Assembly (NCBI GenBank): GCA_023231265.1 | Contig: JALNVT010000050.1 | Location: forward strand, 1 to 13,236 | Reading direction: 5' to 3' | Length of the DNA: 13,236 nt | Origin: Sphaerochaetaceae bacterium | Lineage (GTDB): Bacteria > Spirochaetota > Spirochaetia > Sphaerochaetales > Sphaerochaetaceae | In this document: positions 7,609 to 13,236 of the stretch, piece by piece | How positions within the stretch are numbered: the stretch's first letter is position 1 | Layout of the letters: every line of letters starts with the position of its first letter | Made by a program: the position numbers and the translations under genes | The notes under the pieces: generated by a model | What the model was told of the DNA's origin: nothing | The model's database searches: none | What the model saw: only the letters and a program-made list of their open reading frames with translations

Positions 7609-7637
7609 AGAATATCAGATGATATGATAAATGGCAA
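7609..7637 (-). promoter_or_regulatory. Promoter of rpe, placed for a leaderless mRNA
   Basis: On the minus strand, TTGCCA (7637-7632), a 17-base spacer and TATTCT (7614-7609) preceded by TGA, an extended -10. Six bases (AGTTTT) separate the -10 from the rpe ATG, so the normal start point would be the A of the ATG or a base beside it. The small dyad ATATCA-GA-TGATAT (7612-7625) overlaps the spacer and -10 and could be an operator. Based on consensus match only. Confidence 0.6.
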
Positions 7638-7804
7638 ATGATTTATGTAGATTTTTTTGGCAATGGACACAGATTTTTACCCACAAACAAAGAACTTGTA
7701 GAGTGAAAATTATCATCCCAAAGGCTAAATATGTATTGTTGCAGAGCTTTCTGAAAGAATCAATTTCTAGTGAAACTATATCATATCTAATTATTTACAT
7801 ATAA
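7631..7804 (+). CDS. Possible 57-residue ORF, unrecognised
   Basis: An ATG-to-TAA frame on the plus strand within the 253-base gap between rpe and the LacI-family gene. The product begins MANDLCRFFWQW, is basic in the middle (HKQRTCRVK) and has a helix-like C-terminal half (YVLLQSFLKESISSETISYL). I recognise no family. There is no ribosome site, and a stop codon directly precedes the ATG. It would be the only complete plus-strand gene here. It may be chance, a decayed gene fragment, or a small unstudied protein; chance is the most likely. Confidence 0.15.
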   Translation: MANDLCRFFWQWTQIFTHKQRTCRVKIIIPKAKYVLLQSFLKESISSETISYLIIYI

Positions 7805-7849
7805 ATATGATATACATATAATATCAATACACCATAAGAAGTATATCAT
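7777..7849. repeat. Three alternating ATGATATA inverted repeats
   Basis: The 8-base word occurs as TATATCAT (7777-7784), ATGATATA (7807-7814) and TATATCAT (7842-7849). The first pair extends to a 10-bp perfect stem (7777-7786 with 7805-7814, 18-base loop) and the second to a 9-bp stem (7807-7815 with 7841-7849, 25-base loop). They share the middle arm, so only one can form at a time. It starts just after the LacI-family stop. No GC-rich terminator is seen, so one of these hairpins may mark the operon end. The rest of the 7603-7855 gap holds the rpe promoter and nothing else that I can name. Confidence 0.5.
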
Positions 7850-7855
7850 TATTAA

Positions 7856-8866
7856 TTAACTCAGTTGTTTTCTTGTGCTCTCTCTGATTATCAACTGTGG
7901 TGTGAGTTGAATTTTAGAGACTGATACTTCCTCACTCTCTTCAATCTTCTCTTTCAGTTTTTTCATTCCAAGTTTTCCCATATCATGCAGAGGAATCTCA
8001 AATGTTGTTATTGTTGGATTGTAGAATGAAGAAAAATCACGATTATCAAAGCCAATGACCTCAACCTGCTGAGGAACCTGAATGTTCAACATTCTAAGAG
8101 CATTCAAACAACCGGCAGCTATATAATCATTCTCACAGAATATCCCATCAATGCTGCTGTCGTTTTCCATCAGTTTTAGAGTAGAATTGAAGCCATTCTC
8201 ACTGTCATACTCACCATAAATTTCATGACTGCCGTCTATTTCTATACCATGTGCTTTGAATTTAGATTTGAATCCTTCCAGTCTATCGATTACAGAATAT
8301 CTGTGAGATGGGCCGCATATGATTGCAGGATCTTTTACTCCATTCTGAATGAAGTGCTCTGCTGCCATCTCCCCTCCTGCCACATTATCTATTACAATTG
8401 ACTCAAAGCCCCTGATTGTCATGTTCAAACAGACAGTTGGTGTTGATGCATCTATGTTTTTCAATAGAGATTTATGACTTGGAATGTGATAACAGAGAAT
8501 GATACCATCTACGTTATGAGCTTTCAAGGAATTGTAGGCCCTTATTAAATCACCATCAAATTCAACAGCGGATACAAATAAGAGTGAATATTGGTTGTCT
8601 CCAAGTGCTGATTCAATTCCTTTCACAAGTCGAGATGTGAAGAGCTCTGTTATATCAACAGCAAGACATCCAATAATACCAGATGTTCCTGACTTAAGCT
8701 TTGAAGCATTCCAAGATGGCACATAATTCAACTCCTCAATTGCCGAAAGAACTTTCTTCTTGGTCGAGGCCTTGACTGGGCGTTTTCCATTTAGAGTATG
8801 AGTGACAGTTGCAGTTGAAACACCTGCATATCTTGCAACATCTTTAATTGTAACTATCTCACTCAT
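7856..8866 (-). CDS. LacI-family transcriptional regulator
   Basis: Seen: 336 residues, normal for the family. The N-terminal helix-turn-helix is at 6-25 (TIKDVARYAGVSTATVTHTL), then the linker to the hinge helix NYVPSWNASKLKSG at 47-60, where Leu57 is in the place of the leucine that inserts into the DNA minor groove. A periplasmic-binding-protein-like sensor domain runs from about 62 (GIIGCLAVDITELFTSRLVKGI) to the end, with GFDNRDFS in the late part. The ATG has AAAGGA about 8 bases upstream. It starts 18 bases after the GH31 gene stop and so is probably co-transcribed with it. Inference: it senses a sugar released by or imported with this operon and represses the operon. Ligand and operator are unknown; there is no CpG-centred palindrome in the sequence before the first permease gene. 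Confidence 0.93.
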   Translation of the reverse strand: MSEIVTIKDVARYAGVSTATVTHTLNGKRPVKASTKKKVLSAIEELNYVPSWNASKLKSGTSGIIGCLAVDITELFTSRLVKGIESALGDNQYSLLFVSAVEFDGDLIRAYNSLKAHNVDGIILCYHIPSHKSLLKNIDASTPTVCLNMTIRGFESIVIDNVAGGEMAAEHFIQNGVKDPAIICGPSHRYSVIDRLEGFKSKFKAHGIEIDGSHEIYGEYDSENGFNSTLKLMENDSSIDGIFCENDYIAAGCLNALRMLNIQVPQQVEVIGFDNRDFSSFYNPTITTFEIPLHDMGKLGMKKLKEKIEESEEVSVSKIQLTPQLIIRESTRKQLS

Positions 8867-8884
8867 ATATATAATCCTTTTAAT

Positions 8885-11230
8885 CTATAAATCAATTGTA
8901 ATTGTATCATTCTCGTCAAGAGAATCAGGGTCAAAGCTTTTGATAACAATACCATTATTATCAATCAAAGAAAATACTCTATTTTTGCCTTTGATACCAT
9001 CTCTATCTTTAGATATAATAACTCTTTTATCAGTAACTGTAAAAGTATATAGATTGTATTTGTTCTCACAGAGTTTTGTTTTTCCATCGTCTTCAAAATA
9101 TTTTGATGTTTTTTCATCTCTTCCATGAGTTCTGTAAAGATGCAGTTCAACCTTCTCATAAATTGCAGTTTTGAGTTTTTTGACCTTACTCACCATTGGA
9201 ACAACTGAACCTTCTTTTACAAAGTAATTAAATTTACCCAATTCTGCATCAATATTTAAAGATGTACCACCTTCATGATATGAATTATCAATTCCATAAT
9301 ACCAATTGCAGCCCTTCGGTAGATAGACTGACCTCTGTCTGACAGATTCTTCCACAACAAGAGCCTTCAATATGTTATCACCAAACATACTGTCTGTTTC
9401 TGAACCACTTAGATTCGCATCATCTAAAAATTCAAGATACAGAGATCTATCCATCTGCTTTGCATTTACAACTGCATCATAGGCAGCTGTATAGATGTAT
9501 GGCATGAATCTGTAATGTTCGTTCACCAGATTTCGGATTGCTGGCAGTTGGTTTTTATAGGTCCAAGCTTCTGTTGGGTTTCCATCAGCTCTCCAAGAAT
9601 GTATTACAAATCTTGGTTGAAGTACAGCACTTTCACAGCTTCTTACAAGAAGCTCTTCGGATGGGACTTTCCCATAAAAACCTCCTAAATCATGACCATA
9701 GAATGGAATTCCAGATAGACCAAATCCAATGCTCTGATATTGATTGAATTTCAATGTCTTCCAATCACTGCAGTTATCACCACTCCAGGTTCTGGCATAT
9801 CTTTGGATACCACTTGCACCAGATCGTGACATTATCCAAGCTCGTGTGTTCTCTCCATTGTCTTTATCTCTCTCTTCAAATGCTTCATAGGATGCACGAC
9901 ACATCATCATAGGAAGAACTGATTTGATTTTATACATATCAACTTCAATATCTTCTATTTCAAATTCATTGTTATCATTCCAAATGCCATCACAGTTGTT
10001 GTCCAATAACTGCTCTTTGAGCTGATTCTTCCACCATTTGAAAGCATCTTCATTTGCAAAATTTATGAATGAAGCCTCACCTCCCCAATAAAATTCTGTA
10101 TAGGGTCTGTGGTTCTTATCTTCTATAAAATACCCCTTACGGCTGAGCTCTTCATACCAAGGATGAGTTGTCAGTATTCCAGGTTTTATATTCATAGCAA
10201 GTCTGTACCCACGATTTCTTAAATCACTCACAAATTTCTTGGGATCAGAGAACTTCTTCTTGTTCCATATGAAGGCATAGCGCTTTCCATCTGGCTGTTT
10301 AAGATATCCAGAGGATAGATACATTCCCTCACATGGAATGTTGTTTTCTTCGGTCTGCCTGAAGTATTTCTCGATGCGCTCTTTTGCATCATCTTCCTCC
10401 ACGTAATTCATGCTGGAGCCCAAAAAACCAAAGCTGAATAGAGGTGGAAAAGCAGGTCTCCCAGTAACATTCAAATAATTGCTCACAACTTCAGAGTAAT
10501 CATCACCTGCAAAAAAATAGTAAGAGAAAGGTCCACCAAAGGTTTTTATGTTGTAGTAAAGAGGACTCTCAACTCCAAAATTCATTGAATCAACTGCAGG
10601 ACAGTCAATAAAAATACCGCAGAGACTTCCAAAAGATCTGTTCAACTTTATGAAGAAAGGAATGGATTTGTAAAGTGGATCATGAATTTCTGCATCATAT
10701 CCCATGGAATCTTTGTTGAAGAACTTTAGAGCTCTATGTGCTTTATTCAAGAGTCCACCTTTATCTCCCATTCCATAGAATTCATCATCATCGTCAAGTT
10801 TGAAATTGAATTTTCCAACAGCTGTGCTGTTGCCTTCATTCAGAACTCTCAGTTGATAGGAAGGAACTACGGTATCATCATCACCAATTGCACCACCATG
10901 CAGCAGTACATTATTTTTGTAGATGGAGATCATGGCAGTTTTCTTATCAACTTGTATCAACAAATTGTTGCATGTTATCTCATAAGAATCTCTCATATCC
11001 TTGAGTTGTGTAAATACAGATTTATCTTCTGTGCTGTACTCAGAGATGAGGCTGCTTGCCTCTTTTGATAATTCATCAACTTCAATGTCAATGAAGCTGT
11101 ATTCAACATGTACTGTCTCACAGTTCATGATATGAATGATTAAATTACCACTTGAACATCTGAATGTATATCTGTTGTTTTTTATTTCATAGTCTTCTAT
11201 GTTTTTTAAATATCTTTTCACTTTAACCAA
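8885..11230 (-). CDS. Glycoside hydrolase family 31 (alpha-glucosidase type)
   Basis: Hydrolyses alpha-linked sugars from a non-reducing end with retention. Seen: 781 residues from the TTG at 11230. The N-terminal beta-sandwich (about 1-255) includes FYGMGDKGG at 151-159. The (beta/alpha)8 barrel runs from about 262 (PPLFSFGFLGSS). The nucleophile motif GIWNDNNEFE gives Asp419, and the acid/base motif RTWSGDNCSDW gives Asp485, with GIPFYGHDLGGF at 507-518. C-terminal beta domains follow from about 595. There is no signal peptide, so it is cytoplasmic and fits cleavage of an imported oligosaccharide. The start is uncertain: TTG at 11230 or GTG at 11221, neither with a Shine-Dalgarno site. It lies between the permease genes and the LacI-family gene. 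The motif WxDxNE supports an alpha-glucosidase rather than an alpha-xylosidase or sulfoquinovosidase; the exact substrate (maltose, isomaltose or another sugar) is not readable. Confidence 0.92.
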   Translation of the reverse strand: MVKVKRYLKNIEDYEIKNNRYTFRCSSGNLIIHIMNCETVHVEYSFIDIEVDELSKEASSLISEYSTEDKSVFTQLKDMRDSYEITCNNLLIQVDKKTAMISIYKNNVLLHGGAIGDDDTVVPSYQLRVLNEGNSTAVGKFNFKLDDDDEFYGMGDKGGLLNKAHRALKFFNKDSMGYDAEIHDPLYKSIPFFIKLNRSFGSLCGIFIDCPAVDSMNFGVESPLYYNIKTFGGPFSYYFFAGDDYSEVVSNYLNVTGRPAFPPLFSFGFLGSSMNYVEEDDAKERIEKYFRQTEENNIPCEGMYLSSGYLKQPDGKRYAFIWNKKKFSDPKKFVSDLRNRGYRLAMNIKPGILTTHPWYEELSRKGYFIEDKNHRPYTEFYWGGEASFINFANEDAFKWWKNQLKEQLLDNNCDGIWNDNNEFEIEDIEVDMYKIKSVLPMMMCRASYEAFEERDKDNGENTRAWIMSRSGASGIQRYARTWSGDNCSDWKTLKFNQYQSIGFGLSGIPFYGHDLGGFYGKVPSEELLVRSCESAVLQPRFVIHSWRADGNPTEAWTYKNQLPAIRNLVNEHYRFMPYIYTAAYDAVVNAKQMDRSLYLEFLDDANLSGSETDSMFGDNILKALVVEESVRQRSVYLPKGCNWYYGIDNSYHEGGTSLNIDAELGKFNYFVKEGSVVPMVSKVKKLKTAIYEKVELHLYRTHGRDEKTSKYFEDDGKTKLCENKYNLYTFTVTDKRVIISKDRDGIKGKNRVFSLIDNNGIVIKSFDPDSLDENDTITIDL

Positions 11231-11257
11231 CTTTTTATTAATGTTTATTGTTTGTAT

Positions 11258-12076
11258 CTAGCCCTTTACAGCGCCACTTGTTATTCCACTCATGAAATAT
11301 TTCTGGAATTTCAAAAATACCAAAATTACTGGAATGATTGATATTGTTGTCATTGCAAGCAGATCAGACCAGTTTATCTGAAGCTGTCCTACAAAGTTAG
11401 CAAGAGCCTGCTGAATTGTCTGCTTTCTGTTGTCGGTTATGACAATCAATGGCCATAGGAAATCATTCCAACGCCACATAAATGAGAATATTGCTATTGT
11501 TGCAATTATTGGTTTTGATAGTGGAACAATTATGGTCCTGAATATGAAGAATTCTTTTGCACCATCTATTCGTGCAGATTCAATCATTGAATCTGGAAGA
11601 TTTACCATGTACTGACGTGCTAGAAAGACTCCAGTTGGAGTTGCAGCTGGTGGAATTATGATACCCCAGAGACTGTTCAGCATTCCAAGATTCTTGAGCT
11701 GTATGAAAATTGGAATCATGATTACCTGAAGAGGAATCATCAATGTTGCAATCATGGTATAAAAAATTGCATCTCTGCCCTTAAATTTATACTTTGCAAG
11801 AGCATAGCCTGCCATTATGTTGATGGCAACTGCAATTGCAGTTGATACAACGGCAACTATTGCTGTATTGCTGAAATACAGAACAAAGTTACCTTGACTC
11901 AGTGCATTTCTGTAGTTCTCCAATGTCCAACTTTTAGGAAACAGAGTCAATGGAAAGTTGAATAATTCAGTCTGCTCTTTGAAAGATGACAGAATGACCC
12001 ATATTATTGGAAACATGCTTATGATGGAAAGTATCACCAGTGCAGTAAATTGTTTTTTGTTGTTGTGTTTACTCAT
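11258..12076 (-). CDS. ABC sugar transporter permease, MalG-like (CUT1)
   Basis: Inner-membrane half of a binding-protein-dependent sugar importer. Seen, numbering from ATG 12076: 272 residues, about six membrane segments beginning near 11-31, 70-95, 106-128, 138-155, 186-207 and 238-258, and the cytoplasmic EAA loop ESARIDGAKEFFIFRTIIVPLSKP at 166-189 that contacts the ATPase. The C-terminus SGITSGAVKG is typical of MalG-like CUT1 permeases. I chose the ATG at 12076, preceded by GGAGATGGAAACGATA and overlapping the end of the MalF-like gene by 8 bases. In-frame ATGs at 12088 and 12094 are possible but lack a good ribosome site. It pairs with the upstream MalF-like subunit. The substrate cannot be told from a permease alone; the GH31 neighbour suggests an alpha-glucoside. 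Confidence 0.93.
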   Translation of the reverse strand: MSKHNNKKQFTALVILSIISMFPIIWVILSSFKEQTELFNFPLTLFPKSWTLENYRNALSQGNFVLYFSNTAIVAVVSTAIAVAINIMAGYALAKYKFKGRDAIFYTMIATLMIPLQVIMIPIFIQLKNLGMLNSLWGIIIPPAATPTGVFLARQYMVNLPDSMIESARIDGAKEFFIFRTIIVPLSKPIIATIAIFSFMWRWNDFLWPLIVITDNRKQTIQQALANFVGQLQINWSDLLAMTTISIIPVILVFLKFQKYFMSGITSGAVKG

Positions 12077-12968
12077 TATCGTTTCCATCTCCATTTTTTG
12101 TAATTTTGAATTGAATTATTGTGAACAAGCCAATTACCAGCATCAACATGATTGACATTGCAGAGGCATATCCTAGCCTATCTTCAAGGAAAGCAACTTC
12201 GTAAACCTGCTGTACAACAAATTTCGTTGCATAACCTGGACCACCCTTTGTCATTGTTATTATCAACTCATATGCTTTAAATGACTGAATGGTAGCCAAA
12301 ACCAGAACTACTAAAATTGTTGATCTCAACATTGGTATGGTTATTCGTTTGAACTTATCCCATCTGTTGGCACCATCAATTTCAGCTGCTTCATACAGTT
12401 CAACAGGAATTGCCTGCAGACCTGCTATGTACATGACCATGTAATAACCACTTTGAGCCCAAACAGATACCATGATGACATTTGCCATTGCCAATGTTTG
12501 ATTGGTCAACCAGCCAACTGGCCCTTTATCGAAGACGGAGAGTATGTAGTTAAAAATTCCCATCTCATCACCAAGGATGAATCTCCAGGAGATACCAACA
12601 GCTATCATACTTATCAGAGCGGGTATGTAGAAAATAGCTCTGAAGCCACTTTCAAATCTGACAGCACTCTTGCTCAGTAGCATTGCCAACACCAATGAGA
12701 CAACCATCATCAAGAGAACCGTGAATACAGAATATACAATGGTGTTCTTAAATGTTATCCAGTAGACCTCATCTTGGAACAGTGTTTTAAAATTATCCAA
12801 ACCTATAAAATAAGATCCTGTGAATATACCACTGTCCATGAAAGATAATCTCAATCCCATGAATGCAGGATATATGATAAAAATTCCAAATATTAAGAGA
12901 TTTGGGAGAAGAAATAACATTGGAGCCAATGTTTGATGGAAGTTACCATCATTTTGTAGTTTTTTCAT
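12069..12968 (-). CDS. ABC sugar transporter permease, MalF-like (CUT1)
   Basis: Partner membrane subunit of the importer. Seen: 299 residues with six hydrophobic segments near 15-38, 75-98, 111-132, 160-183, 215-236 and 268-289. The EAA loop ELYEAAEIDGANRWDKFKRITIPML is at 190-214, and TKGGPGYAT at 240-248 is the usual short periplasmic motif of CUT1 MalF/UgpA-type proteins. The first segment lies close to the N-terminus, so it lacks the long periplasmic insertion of E. coli MalF. The ATG at 12968 has no clear Shine-Dalgarno site; AGG is about 14 bases away, too far. It is the first complete gene of the sugar operon; the binding-protein gene usually found just upstream is not seen between here and the window end. 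Confidence 0.93.
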   Translation of the reverse strand: MKKLQNDGNFHQTLAPMLFLLPNLLIFGIFIIYPAFMGLRLSFMDSGIFTGSYFIGLDNFKTLFQDEVYWITFKNTIVYSVFTVLLMMVVSLVLAMLLSKSAVRFESGFRAIFYIPALISMIAVGISWRFILGDEMGIFNYILSVFDKGPVGWLTNQTLAMANVIMVSVWAQSGYYMVMYIAGLQAIPVELYEAAEIDGANRWDKFKRITIPMLRSTILVVLVLATIQSFKAYELIITMTKGGPGYATKFVVQQVYEVAFLEDRLGYASAMSIMLMLVIGLFTIIQFKITKNGDGNDNE

Positions 12969-12990
12969 ATTATTAATGTTGCCTATAAGA

Positions 12991-13012
12991 CAGGTGCCAT
13001 TTAAGGCACCTG
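12991..13012 (-). terminator. GC-rich 8-bp hairpin before the MalF-like gene
   Basis: Arms CAGGTGCC (12991-12998) and GGCACCTG (13005-13012) are perfect complements around six bases. The structure ends 22 bases before the ATG. On the minus strand it is followed by TCTTATAG rather than a T-run, so it is a poor classical terminator. It may be an attenuator, an mRNA 5' stabiliser, or a dyad bound by a protein. Hairpins at such sites are often seen between a binding-protein gene and its permease genes. Confidence 0.4.
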
Positions 13013-13049
13013 ATTTGTAAAATATTACATTCTAAATTAATCTTTATTT

Positions 13050-13078
13050 GAAATATAATGCAGCTTTTTTAGGCTCAA
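13050..13078 (-). promoter_or_regulatory. Candidate promoter of the sugar operon
   Basis: On the minus strand, TTGAGC (13078-13073), 17 bases, then TATTTC (13055-13050). The alternative TATATT two bases earlier has a short 15-base spacer. The start would be near 13043, giving a leader of about 75 bases that includes the 12991-13012 hairpin. The match is moderate, and AT-rich DNA gives many such matches by chance. Confidence 0.3.
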
Positions 13079-13097
13079 TCACTTTTCTTGTGTGATT
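13077..13097. promoter_or_regulatory. Dyad AATCAC-N9-GTGATT, possible operator
   Basis: A perfect 6-bp inverted repeat with nine bases between the arms (13077-13082 and 13092-13097). It touches the outer edge of the candidate -35 element. Position and size fit a dimeric regulator, activator or repressor, but it lacks the central CpG common in LacI-family operators. Otherwise the 13013-13138 stretch shows no recognisable feature. Confidence 0.25.
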
Positions 13098-13138
13098 TAG
13101 AATTAGCATCTGTAAAATAATCTCATAAATAAGATTGT

Positions 13139-13198
13139 AAAAAAAGGGCAACACCTCTATTGTTGTAGTTACCAAACATAACATAAGAGAGTTGCCCT
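13139..13198 (-). terminator. Long hairpin with T-run at window edge
   Basis: Arms AGGGCAAC (13145-13152) and GTTGCCCT (13191-13198) pair over 8 bp, and an inner CTCT/AGAG pairing (13155-13158 with 13186-13189) extends the stem after a small internal loop. On the minus strand a run of six to seven T residues follows (13145-13139). This fits an intrinsic terminator for a minus-strand gene ending just to the right; the large loop is unusual. The same repeat could instead be structure at the end of an insertion element lying to the right. Confidence 0.5.
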
Positions 13199-13235
13199 AA
13201 ATGAAATATATCAAATTACCATCAAGATTGGTAGG
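13197..13235 (-). CDS. Possible C-terminal end of a gene, cut by the window edge
   Basis: On the minus strand an open frame reads PTNLDGNLIYFI and stops at TAG (13199-13197), which leads directly into the hairpin with the T-run. If real, it is the tail of an upstream gene, which in this context could be the sugar-binding protein, but 12 residues are too few to recognise. The opposite-strand frame from the ATG at 13201 competes with this reading. Confidence 0.25.
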   Translation of the reverse strand, partial: PTNLDGNLIYFI

Positions 13236-13236
13236 C
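13201..13236 (+). CDS. Possible N-terminal start of a plus-strand gene, cut by the window edge
   Basis: ATG at 13201 opens MKYIKLPSRLVG and runs off the window. It begins three bases after the hairpin arm. The only purine-rich stretch upstream, AAGAGAG, is 9 or more bases away and is a poor ribosome site. A transposase gene just inside an insertion-element end would look like this, but nothing here proves it. Confidence 0.2.
   Translation, partial: MKYIKLPSRLVG

Noticed and set aside
7615..7716. 33-codon minus-strand frame upstream of rpe, beginning MIIFTLQVLCLW and containing a CVHC motif.
   Set aside because: No ribosome site, it ends inside the rpe promoter, and it is short enough to be chance. 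I would not call it a gene or a regulatory leader peptide without conservation.
8802..9128. Plus-strand hydrophobic frame spanning the LacI-family start and the GH31 end.
   Set aside because: Its hydrophobicity comes from being antisense to charged, AT-rich codons; both minus-strand genes it overlaps are well supported.
10736..11068. Plus-strand frame of 110 codons opposite the GH31 gene.
   Set aside because: Antisense to a clearly coding GH31 N-terminal domain, with no ribosome site or family signature.
13044..13184. 46-codon minus-strand frame starting MLCLVTTTIEVL in the region before the MalF-like gene.
   Set aside because: It runs through the long hairpin and its T-run and the candidate promoter, has only a weak AGGG at a long spacing, and shows no recognisable family. 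Chance in AT-rich DNA is more likely.

Overview
This AT-rich window (roughly mid-30s percent G+C by eye) is bacterial and almost fully coding. Every confidently called gene lies on the minus strand, so transcription runs from high to low coordinates. The conserved order scpA-scpB-rluB-cmk-rpsA, the RecA and S1 sequences, and a downstream membrane-anchored TPR-like gene fit best with a host-associated, AT-rich member of the Spirochaetota (Treponema or Sphaerochaeta relatives). That assignment is an inference from gene order and general sequence appearance, not from a search.

Layout in transcription order. (a) 13236-12969 is a mostly non-coding upstream end. It holds a long hairpin followed by an A-run (a T-run on the minus strand), a 21-bp dyad, a weak promoter candidate and an 8-bp-stem hairpin. 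A gene fragment may touch the window edge, but strand and identity cannot be decided. (b) 12968-7856 is a sugar-utilisation operon: two CUT1-type ABC sugar permeases (MalF-like, then MalG-like, overlapping), a GH31 family alpha-glycosidase without a signal peptide, and a LacI-family regulator. The solute-binding protein and ATPase that such a transporter needs are not in the window. The simplest reading is oligosaccharide uptake, cytoplasmic hydrolysis and local sugar-responsive repression. (c) 7855-7603 is a very AT-rich intergenic region with alternating inverted repeats and a good promoter placed so that rpe may be made from a leaderless mRNA. (d) rpe (ribulose-5-phosphate epimerase) and recA follow, and an intrinsic terminator closes recA. 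(e) A clear sigma-70 type promoter then starts a housekeeping operon: scpA, scpB (condensin accessory subunits), rluB-type pseudouridine synthase, cmk, rpsA, and a membrane-anchored TPR-like protein. Most of these genes abut or overlap by a few bases. A short hairpin between rpsA and the TPR gene may lower expression of the last gene.

No tRNA, rRNA, CRISPR array, complete insertion sequence or phage gene was seen, and no clearly new multi-gene system is visible. The most unusual points are the leaderless-looking rpe start, the long acidic, Pro/Glu-rich tail of ScpA built partly from tandem DNA repeats, three alternating ATGATATA repeats that can form mutually exclusive hairpins, an identical A-rich 11-base leader in front of two sugar genes that lack a Shine-Dalgarno site, and the unresolved hairpin at the right edge.
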